Assembly (NCBI GenBank): GCA_030144725.1
Contig: JASKMD010000017.1
Location: forward strand, 10,671,036-10,735,035
From: Haematococcus lacustris
Lineage: Eukaryota > Chlorophyta > Chlorophyceae > Chlamydomonadales > Haematococcaceae
Direction of reading: 5' to 3'
DNA: 64,000 nucleotides
This document shows positions 34,338 through 46,200 of the stretch, piece after piece; position 1 is the stretch's first letter; every line of letters begins with the position of its first letter. The translations under genes were made by a program, and so were the position numbers. The notes beneath the pieces were generated by a model. That model was given only the letters and a program-made list of their open reading frames with translations, was not told where the DNA came from and did no database searches.

Positions 34338-37300
34338 CTACGTCCCTGTACATTTGTTCGTTGAGAGGCACGGCGGGTCTGGCAAACCGGCATTGAGAAG
34401 CTGCTCGACCCGCTCCTCCAGCTGGGCAGCACTGGGCCGCTCTATAGGCTCCTGCACAGACCCACAACCCACATCATCAACAGTGGTGGGCGACTGGGTG
34501 CTCAGCCCATCAGCATATCACCATTGGTGGAAAACCCAAACCAAAGGTTGTGAGATTAACCTAAATAACCGCCACTGACCATCATGTCACCTATCTCTAC
34601 TAGCCCTAACCTCAATCAATGCATTTGCAAATCACATACGACGAACATACGATGCTGCCCAACCCCGTTCATTGACCCTGTGCCTCTAGTTGCAGTGTGC
34701 CTTGTCATGATCACACGAGCTTGTAGCCGGCAGCCAGCTTGTAATTGGCAACTGGCAGCACCACTTGCAGGGGTGTAGTGCGTTCTGCTGGAGCGCGCTT
34801 GCGTCACTACCCGGCGGGCACAACCCCCAGCACATGAGCGCGGGGACAGGATTGGCAGGGTGAAGGATCAGGGCTGAGGGCTGAGGGCTGAGGGGCAGGG
34901 CTGTGCCGCCAGAGCCTTAGTTTGCCAGCACCTTCCTGCTAGGGCTCACCTGGGCCAAGCACTCCATCACCAGCTGGTGCAGGGCAGGCGGGTAGGACCA
35001 CAGAGGGTCATGCGGCCACGCCACATGTCCGCCTAGCACTGCCAGTGCTAGGCTGCTGCCGGGCTGCAGAGGCGCATCAGGTGGCAGCGGATGAGATTCC
35101 CTGTTGCTGCGTGATGTCCACACCCTTGGCTGGTATGGTCAGCTATGTTGTTCTGACATTGATATGTGCCATATGTGCCATGGACCATGGAGGGATGATC
35201 ATCGCTCCATGCATCTCACGAAAAACCCAAGTTGCTTGAAAAGGTCACTTCCCGCCTCAACGCACATCGCGTGATGGTTAAGAAGAAGCGGAAGGGCAGC
35301 GACAAGCAGAAGAAGGACCCAGGAAAGAAATTGACAGATTCGTGTCCCTAGCCGACTGTGGCCTACAAGAGTTACGCGCTGTGTAATAACCCGTCGCTCC
35401 TGTTGGTTCCATCGCAGCGTCTCGTTCATTTCAAGGAAAACAACGACAGGATCATGCACTACCATGCACTACCATGCACCATAATGCACATGCATGGGTT
35501 TGCACACATGCCTGCAATGAAGGACACTGCCCCACCTTCCTGCCCCTATTGAAGCAGGGGACACAGCAGCTAGGTATGGGAGTGGTAAGGGGGACGGAGC
35601 CTGAGGTATGCAGGGAGGTCCCCCTGAGCCCTGCTGCCTCACCAGAGGCTGTGAGTGAGCACGCCCAGCCTCTGCCCCAGCCTGTAACCTTCCTTATCAC
35701 CAGGTGCGCACCTGGTTGATGGCCAGCTGGAAGGGTGACTGGCCGTACATGAGGGCGTACAAGGTGCACCCAGCAGCCCACACGTCCTGGGCCGCCCTGT
35801 CTAGGGTTGATGGGTAGGCTACATCAAACAGCTCTGGGGCACGAAACGTGGCTGTGCACTTGGCCTGCATGCGGCGAGGTTGATACCAGTAACAGCAGCA
35901 GCAGCAGGGGCCCCGCCCCGCCCCGCCCCGCCCCGCCCCGCCCCGCCCCGCCCCGCCCCGCCCCGCCCCGCCCCGCCCCGCCCCGCCCCGCCCCGCCCCG
36001 CCCCGCCCCGCCCCGCCCCGCCCCGCCCCGCCCCGCCCCGCCCCGCCCCGCCCCGCCCCGCCCCGCCTCGCCCCGCCCCGCCCCGCCCCGCCCCGCCCCG
36101 CCCCGCCCCGCCCCGCCCCGCCCCGCCCCGCCCCGCCCCGCCCCGCCCCGCCCCGCCCCGCCCCGCCCCGCCCCGCCCCGCCCCGCCCCGCCCCGCCCCG
36201 CCCCGCCCCGCCCCGCCCCGCCCCGCCCCGCCCCGCCCCGCCCCGCCCCGCCCCGCCCCGCCCCGCCCCGCCCCGCCCCGCCCCGCCCCGCCCCGCCCCG
36301 CCCCGCCCCGCCCCGCCCCGCCCCGCCCCGCCCCGCCCCGCCCCGCCCCGCCCCGCCCCGCCCCCCTTCACCTCACCTCAGCCTCCTCCTGCAGCTGCAG
36401 AGCCTGGCGCCGTGAGTCAACACGCATCAGCCGCGGCCCAGCTGACCCAAAGTCCATCAGCACAGCGCGGTACAGGCGCTGCCTTTGTGCCGTGGCCTGC
36501 ATTGCCATCCCTGAGACAGGCAGTTGCCCAGTCGGTGCTGTAATCAGCCCTGACCCCTGCAGCAGCATTAAGGTAAAATGCAAACAGCAGCAGCAGGGTG
36601 TGACATGAGTGAGCCATGCAGCATGAGGTGTATGCAGCTTATTCTTCAGCAGTGCTACACAGCCAAAAATGAAGCTGTGCTGGGTGAGGTCTCATCAACA
36701 ACCCCCTCGAACTAACAGGCAGGTCACACCACCTCCTGTTCTGCCCCTGGCGCTCATCTTGCCCTCCTAACTTCTGCCAGCACCAGTGTTTTTGACCATG
36801 CAGGCTGATGCATGGACACGCCCCGTCATACCCCAGCCCACCACACATCATTCCCCAGCCCCCCCACGAACGCCTCACTCAGTAGCTGCAGCCCCTGGGC
36901 CTTGGCGGCTTCGGTGCCGCCCCCACTGCTGTGTGGCCAATTCCCACAACTCTCAGCGCAGCCCTGGTGGTGTGCTTGTGTCCCAGACCCCCTGGGCCTG
37001 CAGGCTGTGGGATGTGGCGGAGTTGGCAGCATCCCGCCCTGGCCCTCTGACTACACTCTGGGCATTGCCTAGCCCTGACTTTGCCCTGGCCCTGGGCCCC
37101 TGACCCTACCCTAGCCCCCTGACTCTCCCCCCGGCCTAGCCCTGGCCCAGCCTATGCCCTGACAGCCCCCTGCCTTGGCCCCTGCCCTGTACCCTGGCCC
37201 TGGACCTGGACCCCCGCCTGCTCTGCTGCAGTGCCGCACCCACATGTGGCACCAGCGGCTGCTGCCCCTGCGGTGGCTGTGCCTGGAGGCGGTGAATGAG

Positions 37301-40300
37301 TATGTTGTGTGGCTTGACGTCCTGGTGAGCCACCCCAGCGCTGTGCAGGGCGGCCAGCCCTGACACCAACTGCAGTGGCACACGAGGGCAGCAGGGCTCC
37401 CACATCAGCAGCCACATGCCCCCCAAGTGAAGTGCTGGAGTAGGTGAACTGGCATCAGGGCATCGGGGCCAGCCATCATGCACACGACTGTGTCCACGGC
37501 TTGCTGAAGCACGCCCTGCGCCCTGATGGCTGGCGTGAGGACACAGCCCAGCTGCTCTAGGTACCTTAGCTGCGCATGGTCAGATGATCGGATGCATGCG
37601 ACTGCAGATGTGTTGCTCAACACGGAATGACATAGTGTGGCTGAGGGCAGTGGCACGAGAGGGTCCTGGCTGCTGGGCTGGTATACTTCAGCTGGCTGGT
37701 AGCTGGCTTGGCGAGTTGTCAAGGTAGCTGCATGGTGTGCATGGGTGATGTGCAACTCTGCATGCACCACGCTGCCAGTCTTGGTGTTGCCGATGAGCAG
37801 GTTGGCTGCTGCTGCTGCTGCGCACTGGCTGCCCTGCCCTGCCAGTTCCCTTCACCTGCAGGAAGGTGTCCAGCACGGTCGAACTGGGCAGCACCACCCC
37901 ACCAAGGCCCCCGCCTGGCCCCCGCCCATGCCCATGCCCTCGCCCCTGCCCCTGCCCCTGCCCCTGCCCCTGCCCCTGCCCCTGCCCCTCTGCCAGCCCC
38001 ATCCCTGGACTGTAGAGTTTCTTCTCAGCCCCAGCTGGTTCAGCAGCGGGCAGCAGGGTGGACGCCCAGGCGCCCAGGGGGGCCACCCAGGCCCACACCC
38101 CAGGCAGCCCCCAGCCAGGAGGTGGTGGCCCGTCTGCTGCCTGCTGCTCCAACCGCACCAGCTCCTCTGCCAGCGTGCCGTCAGTGAAGGCAGGGGTCAC
38201 CAGGTACAGGGTGCAGGGCAGTGCCTGCCGCCGCCCTGCCTCTGCCAGGGGACTGGGCCAGGAGCCACTCTCCACACCCACTACTAGGCCAGCCTGCCCC
38301 TGGGGTGAGCACTGGTCTGGCCCCTCCAGGCTACCCTGACCCACCACCCCACTCTCCCCCTGGGGCCCCTGGGTCAAGGCTGGGTGCAGTTCCTGTTGCC
38401 CCGCCTGCCCCACCACCTGCCCCACCCCCTGCCCCTGGGGGGTGCAGGTAGGGCGGTGCCCGGGCAGGGTCAGGGGCAGCGGCTGCAGCAGCCAGCTGAG
38501 GGGGGGGTGCCACCCAGACGTCCCCTCCCTGCTGGCAGCCACCTGGCCTGGGCTGGCGGAGGTGTCACAGCTGGGGCCAGGGCTGGCGCAGGGCTTCAGG
38601 CAGGAGCTGGGTCCAGGGCCGGGCAGCAGCGCAAAGTCCAGCAACGGAAGCAGGGCGGGGTGGTGGGGCAGGCGGGCATGGATAGCCAGCTCCTGCTGCG
38701 CCGCTTCCAGCTGCTCCAGGGTCTGCACCACCAGCTGCAGCACAAGGGGGGGGGGTAGGGGCGCAGGTGGCCAGGGGGCAGGTGGCCAGGGGGGCAGGGC
38801 CAGGCTAGAAGAGGAGTCAAGTAGGGTTAGAGTGAGGGGGATCCAGGCAGGGTCAGGGGTCAGGGGGGCAGGTGAGCAGCAGGTCAGGGGGGCCGGACCA
38901 GACTAAGAGAGCAATGGTCCAGAGGAGAGTGGAGAGTCCAGGCCCCACAGTGCTTTGTGTCAGCCGTGTCCAAGCCTAGGGTGTCGCAGGGCGGCGGCCA
39001 GCAGCGGCTGCAGGGGCTGTGGCATCCTCAGTACCATGAACTGTCACGTGGCCCACTGGTTGCTGCTGCCACTGTGCCCACTGTGTACCCCACAGGGGGG
39101 CCACCCAGGTGTCCTCATGCACTCATGGGCCCACCAGCGGCTGGGGCTGGGGCTGGGGCTGGGGCTGGGGCTGGGGCTGGGGCTGGGGCTGGGGCTGGGG
39201 CTGGGGCTGGGGCTGGGGCTGGGGCTGGGGCTGGGGCTGGGGCTGGGGCTGGGGCTGGGGCTGGGGCTGGGGCTGGTCGAGCTGAGCTGGGCACAGGAGA
39301 GGGGCTAGGGCTGGGGCTTGGCCAGGGCTGTTGCCTTGGGCCCTGCACCTGCTGAGGTATTAGCCATGGCTGCCAGGGCCTCCACCAACTTGCGTGCCCA
39401 CAGCGCACCCAATTGACAGCTTGTCTACCACAAAAGAAAGCTAGCCAGCCTGCCCTGCCCTGCCCCACACCTTCTTCACAGCATACGCGGGCCCTGCTGG
39501 CAGGCCGCCAGGATGTGGTGCGCAGCCAGGGCCAGCACCACGTGGGTCCGCTGCTGCCCGCTGCACCGGCTGGCACAGGAACACGTCCGCGTACCCGCCC
39601 CCACCCAACTGCACCGCACACAGCCCAGCAGCCAGCAGCACAGCAAGCGTCATGCCGTGCTGTCAGCCGCTGACGGCGCTATGGACAAGCCCATGTCATG
39701 ATGCAGGGGGCAGGGTGGCAGTCCGGCTGCCTATATCCAGCACTGCGCTGTCCAGCTGGTCAAAAGCTCATACGCATGCATGCCTGGCAACCTTACAAGC
39801 CATAGGAACCGGTGAAGTCGTATGTTGCTTGGAAAAGTCGCAAGTGTCCCAGACCCCAGCACCTAGCGGCACAATGACTACTAAAAAAAACGGAACATGG
39901 GCGCATGGTGCCTCAGCAGAAGGGATGCTCCATGTGCCTGAACAGCCAGGGAGCAGGCTGTCACATCCAGGCAGTGTGCTCACGACAGCAAGTGTCGCAA
40001 GAGGTCCAGAAGAACACACAGCACAGCCAGGACACACTGCCGTGCATGACCTGCCGTTGTGACCACACAGCTCCGAGGCTGCCTAGCACACACTGCTGTG
40101 CTGCAGGCTGTCCCAGGAACCACTGCATCCACAGCAATGTCCATGGCCAGGCTGCAATCTCCGCCCAACATCAGCTCATGCAGCTGACTGACCTTGTCTT
40201 CTACAGGTTAGTGTATGGCTCTAGTGCAGACAACCCTGGATAGCCCAGGCTGCATGGACAGCCTGGCTTGTGTGCGCCAGTGTAATGTGCCCCGAGGGCT

Positions 40301-40714
40301 GCCTGCAGCTGTCTGGACTCAACAGATTGCAGTCTGTGCCGATGGTCCCACAGGGGTGGAGGCCAGGCTGGCTATCATCCCCCTCCCAACCCGAAACCTC
40401 CTTCCTGCCTGGGTTGTACGCAAGGAAAGGAGGCAGCTCACCTTGCACAGCTCCTGAAGCTGCAGCCTGCCTATGAACAAGTCATGCCCGGAGAGTAACA
40501 CTTGCGCCCATTCCCCCTCCCCGCCTAAGCGCCACTGCTTCCATGTCGGGCACTGCGGGAGGGAGGCCTCGTGGCTGTCCTGGAAGAGCTGCAACGCGCG
40601 GCACACCTTGCGCACGATGGCCCACGCTCCACGATTCAATTCCACCACCGCTTGCGGCGATGCGAAAGCGGTGGAGAGAAATGGCTGCAGCAGGCAGTCC
40701 CACCAGGACTCCAT
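34338..40714 (-). CDS. STK16/NAK-family-like protein kinase with large N-lobe insert
   Basis: Minus-strand exons with agreeing phases: 40714-40442, 39608-39471, 38734-37856, 37369-37244, 36496-36377, 35864-35712, 35063-34950 and 34451-34338, giving 638 residues. Kinase motifs: LGGGGYADVF (92-101), AYAVKK (Lys136), HQDVKPHNIL (445-454), DFGSAGP (487-493), TATFRAPELF (516-525), DVWAAGCTLYALMYGQSPF and ERPSA near the end. The TxxFRAPELF and GCTLYA...G.SPF blocks point to the STK16 branch of NAK kinases. HRD is HQD. The 293-residue third exon (37856-38734) puts a long Gly/Pro/Gln-rich stretch between the alpha-C helix and the hinge, far longer than usual. The ATG at 40714 is the most likely start but lies only 16 bp inside the gene from a duplicated element border, so an earlier start is possible. 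Introns carry arrays and element relics. Confidence 0.87.
35205..35470 (+). pseudogene. Relic of a Fanzor-like basic N-terminus
   Basis: In intron 35064-35711 of the STK16-like kinase, antisense. KPKLLEKV...KKKRKGSDKQKKDPGKK, a stop, then NNPSLLLVPSQRLV parallels 20945-21200. A still weaker third copy lies at 39820-39930 (CLEKSQVSQTPAPSGTMTTKK), in another intron of the same gene. Confidence 0.5.
35909..36362. repeat. (CCCCG)n pentanucleotide array
   Basis: About 90 copies with one C-to-T change (36068). Lies in intron 35865-36376 of the STK16-like kinase and ends 14 bp from its 5' splice site (36376). Confidence 0.98.
37445..37556 (-). repeat. 110-bp dispersed repeat, copy 2
   Basis: Matches 2166-2276 at all but a few positions; here in the 37370-37855 intron of the STK16-like kinase and in the same (minus) reading sense. 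Confidence 0.65.
37933..37988. repeat. (CCCTGC)n in coding exon
   Basis: About nine hexamers within the third exon of the STK16-like kinase, encoding alternating Gly-Gln in frame. Confidence 0.85.
39138..39274. repeat. (GGGGCT)n hexanucleotide array
   Basis: About 22 perfect copies in intron 38735-39470 of the STK16-like kinase. Confidence 0.97.
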
Positions 40715-40720
40715 CACATC

Positions 40721-41182
40721 TCTCAGTCCAGGCCGGCGTGGATCCTTAACACACGCTCACATTTGGTCGTTCACGTTGTGTGTATGTGCACGTTGGCGGT
40801 GCACGTTGTCGGGTGCCTGCTCCGATACCGAAATGTCCACAAGGGCATGGTGTCCGTTTCCTGCCAGCGTACCGCTCCCAGACTCTGTGCCTCAGCTAAG
40901 ACAGCCCCCTTGTCCCTCACTAGGGCCTCCGTATGAGCCGGACAAGCAGTGGCCACTAGCAGCCACTAGCGGGAATACTAGGGACAACTAGTGGCCCGAC
41001 TCAGATGGTGTTAATGGGCTGTGTGGAGTATACCCAGTGCACATGGACATGGTGCACGAGTGCCTACCACCTACAGTATTGCCTGACCCATTAGGGCTAT
41101 AGTTTAGAGTTGGCATGACCTGCATGCACTGGTTGTAAGCTGATGACAGCTGAAAGTGGGCACACACTACTGTGCCTCAGCG

Positions 41183-41218
<36 letters not shown>

Positions 41219-43035
41219 GTCTTGGGTGGCTTGTCTCGCAGCCGCTTGTACCCCAAGCCAGGGTACTCCTTGCCCTTGGCTGGCAGAGCTCCCTGCTCTG
41301 GCCACCAGCACAGCTCCAGTGGCCGCCACCTGCTCTCCCCATTGCGCTGCATGTTCAGCACTGCGTTGCAGTCCCTGTCCAGCCACCTGCCTGGCTGTGG
41401 GGCTGGCTTGGCTTTGGCAGCCTTGGTGGGCTGGGTGGGCTCAGCTGCCGGCTCAGCCTTGGTGCGCTTGCTGCGCTTGGCTGGCAGGGGAGTGCTGGGC
41501 CCAGGCTCTGAGGCTGCTGGCTGTGAGGCTTCCTGGCTGCTGCGTGGGGCCTGTGGGGGCTTGCGGGGGGCCACTATTGGGCACCACATCAGGCCCCGCA
41601 CTGGCTGGTCACGCTGCTGGCTCCAGGCTGGGCGTAGCAGGCGGTGCTCCACCTGCCCTGCTGGGGGCTTCCAGCCTGCTCGCTTGGTGGGCTGCTCATG
41701 GTTCAGCTCCTCCTCACACGGCTGCTTGCCATTCACTGCTGAGCTGACCCGGGTGGTGTGGTGCTCATCCACAAGCACCACCCTGCCCCTCAGGTGGTCT
41801 GTGCCCCTGGGCCTGCACACCACCTTGCAGCAGGCACCGCATCAGCACCGCACCCACCCCCAGTGCCAATGCTAGCAGCGCCAAGTACCGCCAAAGCACC
41901 GCAGCTCAGCTAAGACAGTGGCGCGGCACCCCCTCGTCACTGTTGCCGCATCACTGCACCACTACCACTGCCTGTGACCAGTATGGTCATCTGAGGTAGG
42001 GCAGGCAGGCTCGGCTCAGGCTCAGGCAAATCTGAATCAAGGCCTACAGGCTGAGTGCTCGGTGCCTGCCTAGCACAGCGAGCAGACGTCGGTTGGGCGC
42101 AGAAAATGTGACTTTATTGATGAACACTACTCATCTTTCTCCTCACTGGACATGACAACATGTTCTGCGCTTTGTACCGGCAACAATAACGACAGCTGTG
42201 TCACAAGGCTCGTATCGTCATTAGTTATACAACTGGTACAACTTTCTGCGATGCATGCAAATCAACCCCACACACTTCAACTCCACTCAGCAAGACACAA
42301 TGCCAGGCGGTAATTGAACCCACCATGTTGTGCCTAGCCATGTGTGGGTGATCAGCTTCCGGACAATCGCCACAGCTTCGATCAAACCCCACATTCCCGC
42401 TCACTTTGACCACATGACGATCATAACATGCGGCATTGCCATGCTTCTCTGTTCTTCACGCATACCATATAGGCCTGATGACTAATCCTTCACACCAAAA
42501 CTACCACGCCCTTCTGCCCAGGGCACCAAACCAAGGGCAGTGCTGCTGCGAATGCTCCAATCCTGCTCGCTGGCTGTGCCAACAAAGACACGACCGCGGT
42601 TGGTTACGGCAAACACATCCTGTGCTTGCCCGGCTATGCATTGCTTTTCATGAGCTGCAGGGTTACAAACCATCCTATCCTGGGCCATGCTGGAGTCTGT
42701 CCGCGTCCCATCCCGTACCGCAAATCAGCTGTGCCCTCCTACCCACCAGCTGCTCCCACCCACCCAACCGCCCCATGCGTGACCTTGATCACATCATCAC
42801 CCCCTTTGCCGTATCCAATACCTTGCTGCCATTGCGCACCCCGGCCTGGACCCCAATGGCGCCGGCTGCTGCCAGCTGCTGGTCGGCCTGTGGCCCTGGC
42901 TGAGAGTTAGCGCCTGCACCCTGAGCCCTGCAGGCCGTGGCAGCGGCCCAGGTGCAGGTGGTAGCCCAGGTTGGCCAGCGCCAGCACCGCGTTGGTGGCC
43001 ATGTTCAGCTCTACAAAGTGCTGCCAGCTCATGGC
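40721..43035. repeat. Segmental duplication A, copy 1
   Basis: About 2.3 kb nearly identical to 46691-48987, apart from two extra CTG triplets pairs (41190-41217), a small difference near 40750 and scattered substitutions. The left edge starts at TCTCAGTCCAGGCCGG, 6 bp from the presumed start codon of the STK16-like kinase; the right edge stops inside what is the last MFS exon in copy 2 (..CAGCTCATGGC) and abuts the Fanzor-like segment. It therefore contains a cut-off duplicate of the MFS C-terminus (42907-43035); here the stop codon at the matching position (42907) reads TTA instead of TCA on the plus strand, so it is lost. Confidence 0.93.
40895..41885 (-). pseudogene. Fanzor-like C-terminal pseudogene (in duplication copy 1)
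   Basis: From 41823 down: ACCKVVCRPRGTD, a RuvC-II-like RVVLVDEHHTTRVSSAVNG, GLMWCPIVAP, a 60-residue Pro/Ala/Lys-rich insert with a KRSKRTK basic cluster, a RuvC-III-like WLDRDCNAVLNMQR, the tail WRPLELCWWPEQG and a CTG-encoded Gln run (41190-41217). The C-terminal third is one intact 218-residue frame, but sequence ahead of RuvC-II is out of frame and RuvC-I is missing. The 3' tail runs to about 40895. Confidence 0.78.
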
Positions 43036-43249
43036 ATCTCTCGGTCCAGGCCGTCCTGTATCCCTATCATCCTGTGGAGCCCCTACACTTCTCCACAGGA
43101 GGGACCGGTGTGTGTCCCTAACCTGGGTCCCTAACCCCAGGAGTCGATAGAGCCCTATCCTACCCTATGCACACTCTATCGCACACACATCCCCTTTGTA
43201 AGGGGCAATCGTATTGTTTGTTTGTTTGGCTCATGGCATGATACACATG
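43036..43249 (-). ncRNA. Candidate omega-RNA-like 3' structured region of the Fanzor-like element
   Basis: Between the Fanzor-like stop codon and the segment's right border, five simple hairpins stand side by side: 43191-43196/43200-43205 (6 bp), 43146-43152/43174-43180 (7 bp), 43122-43127/43136-43141 (6 bp), 43101-43105/43114-43118 (5 bp) and 43071-43079/43091-43099 (9 bp, perfect). Known TnpB and Fanzor systems make their guide RNA from the 3' end of the element, with the guide taken from the sequence just past the right end. Position and structure fit that; transcription and function are inference. Confidence 0.45.
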
Positions 43250-46200
43250 TCACCATCGCTGCCGCTGATGCCGCCGCTGCCACTTCCGCAACAGGCCTCT
43301 GTCGCGCACGCACACCCACTCCTGGCCTGGCCTGCCTGGGTTAGGCATAGCTGGGCGGCCCCACCAGCTGCTGAGCTCGCGGGGGCGGCCCGGCCCGGCT
43401 GCAATGCGGCGGATGTTGAGCGCGGCGGACACGTCCCGATCGTAGAACCTGATGCCGTTGCTTGTTGAGCACATCAGGCCCCGGATACGGGACCGCGTCG
43501 CCATGCTGCGCACCGGGCGCAGCCACCTGCAAGGCAACATAGATGCACAATGTACATTTGTAAGATTGCCAAGTCAGGTCATGTTTAGTCTAAACGGTGC
43601 TGGTGATGACTACATGACAGCTATGTAACCAATCTACTATGTGATGAGTACATTCCTACAATGCACATGCACCTGAGGTCTCTTACCTGAAAGACTCTTG
43701 CTGGCCTGGCACCACGTCGGTGTGGGCAGAGCTGACCCGGCTGGTGCGAAACTCATGCACCAGCACCACACGCCCTGGGAACTGCTTGCATGCCTCCCTG
43801 AGCATCTGCTTGACGGGCACACCCTTGCTGCCCCTGCTGCCGGCACCGCTGAAGCCTGCTGCCCCATAGGCCAGGGCCAGGGGGCGACCTGTGGCAGCCG
43901 AGTTGCAGCGTACCATGGCACCCCTCATAGTCTGCAGTCAGGTCAGGTCAGGTCAGGTCAGGTCAGGTCAGGTCAGGTCAGGTCAGGTCAGGTCAGGTCA
44001 GGTCAGGTCAGGTCAGGTCAGGTCAGGTCAGGTCAGGTCAGGTCAGGTCAGGTCAGGTCAGGTCAGGTCAGGTCAGGTCAGGTCAGGTCAGGTCAGGTCA
44101 GGTCAGGTCAGGTCAGGTCAGGTCAGGTCAGGTCAGGTCAGGTCAGGTCAGGTCAGGTCAGGTCAGGTCAGGTCAGGTCAGGTCAGGTCAGGTCAGGTCA
44201 GGTCAGGTCAGGTCAGGTCAGGTCAGGTCAGGTCAGGTCAGGTCAGGTCAGGTCAGGTCAGGTCAGGTCAGGTCAGGTCAGGTCAGGTCAGGTCAGGTCA
44301 GGTCAGGTCAGGTCAGGTCAGGTCAGGTCAGGTCAGGTCAGGTCAGGTCAGGTCAGGTCAGGTCAGGTCAGGTCAGGTCAGGTCAGGTCAGGTCAGGTCA
44401 GGTCAGGTCAGGTCAGGTCAGGTCAGGTCAGGTCAGGTCAGGTCAGGTCAGGTCAGGTCAGGTCAGGTCAGGTCAGGTCAGGTCAGGTCAGGTCAGGTCA
44501 GGTCAGGTCAGGTCAGGTCAGGTCAGGTCAGGTCAGGTCAGGTCAGGTCAGGTCAGGTCAGGTCAGGTCAGGTCACTAAAGACAAGCATTGTGAGCACAC
44601 CCACTAGCACACACACTGGCTGGGTACGGCCTACTCACCTCAACCCAGAACTTGGCCACCGTGCTCTGCTTGTGTTGGTGCAGCCGGAACCTGGCGTTGG
44701 CCCAGCGCGGCTTTGACAGCTCGGCCCACATGGCGGGCCAGGTCACCAGCGTCATTGCGACGTACTCCCGGTACCGCTGCAGCGAGGCGGTGTAGTTGGT
44801 GACTTGCGACAGCTCATCGTGCTGAGGCTTGATGCCGGCCATCCAGGCCCGGGACGTCTTGGCGTGCTGCGTGATGCCGCTCTGCCGGTAGTACTGCCCC
44901 GCACTGAGGCTGCGCTGCCACACTGACTCCACAGCGCCGGAGGGGTATCGCTCTTCGTGCGCCACTGTCGCCATGTTGGTTTTGCCGGGGTCGCAGCCCA
45001 GCCAGTCCGCGTTTAGGTGTGCCAGCGGGTTGACAGCGCCCTCCTGCTTGCCCATGCGAGGCAGCTCTGCGGGCGGCCCTGCTGGCTTGGGGCGCGTGAA
45101 CAGCAAGCTGACCGTGACTCCGTCCGTGTGAACCACCTGCGCGAAGGTCTGCCCGTCGTTTGGCCAGATGGATGGCTGGACGGCTGGCGGGATGCTGGAT
45201 GGAAGGAAGGCGATCCACCGGTTGGCCACCTGCAACCAAACACAGCCGACACAGCCGACTCAGCACACTTGGAGCCACCCAAACACCATTAGTCAATGTT
45301 GCAATGTCAAGCAACATGCCTCAAGCAACATGCCTCAAGCAACAGGCCACCAGCAACATGCCTCAAGCGACATGCCACCAGCAACATGCCAAGGTTCACT
45401 CACCTCACTGTCCCTGGGCCCGGCCACACCATTCCTGAACCTGGTCAAAGAGGTGATGTCCGCTGGCAGCATGCCAGCGGCCCGCATCAGGCCATAGATG
45501 GCCCGGGTGTCCAGCTTGATGTGGTGCGCCTTGCAGCTGCAGCTGGGTGTGATAGCAAAGGGGGAGGGGGGGCGGTAGGGCCTGGAGTTGGGCTGCCCCC
45601 CAAGTGCCTGCCAGTCTGCCCAATCCAGCTGCCAGCTGACGTGGGCTTCCTCCAGCTTCCTGCTGGCGTCCACTGCATGACGCAGCAGGCTGCCCCGGTT
45701 GACCCTCATCTGCCGCCATGCTTTGTTCACCACCACCCCCTGATCCACCCCCAACAACCTCCGCTGCCTGACCACCTCATACCGCATGGCCACAGTAGGC
45801 ACCACCCCACCCTGACCCTCTAGCCAGGTCACCTCCTTCCCCCGCACACTCCGCACCACCCAGCTGCGCTGACGCTCAGTCCAGGCTGGACTGCCATCCA
45901 CGGGCAGCCCAAAGCGGCGCTGGTGCTCGTGTGAGCCAGCGATGACCCTGGCTCCAGCCAGAGCCACCGCTTGCCCAACTCTGCGCTTGAACAGCTCGGT
46001 GAGGCTGTTGGCAAAGCTGGTCTCCAGCTTCTGGCCTACATCGTCGACGGTGTTGCAGTCGTGCGGATAGCGAGGTATTTCGTCGAGCTCGGCGTGGAGG
46101 TCCGGGTACGCGGTCAAGACATCCTCCACAGCAGCGCTAGGCTGAGAGTGCAAGCCGGGAGGGGGCAGACCGCGGCCGAGCTGCAGGAACAGGTTACGCT

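Noticed and set aside
35697..36608. Arg-Gly-Gly and Pro-Arg-Pro ORFs
   Set aside because: CCCCG array in a kinase intron. Only the ends (35712-35864 and 36377-36496) are true exons.
41156..41875. Plus-strand ORFs of 190-240 residues over duplication A
   Set aside because: They are antisense shadows of the minus-strand Fanzor-like fragment, whose motifs are conserved among copies.
43698..44607. Long SGQVR repeat ORFs
   Set aside because: GGTCA array inside a Fanzor-gene intron.
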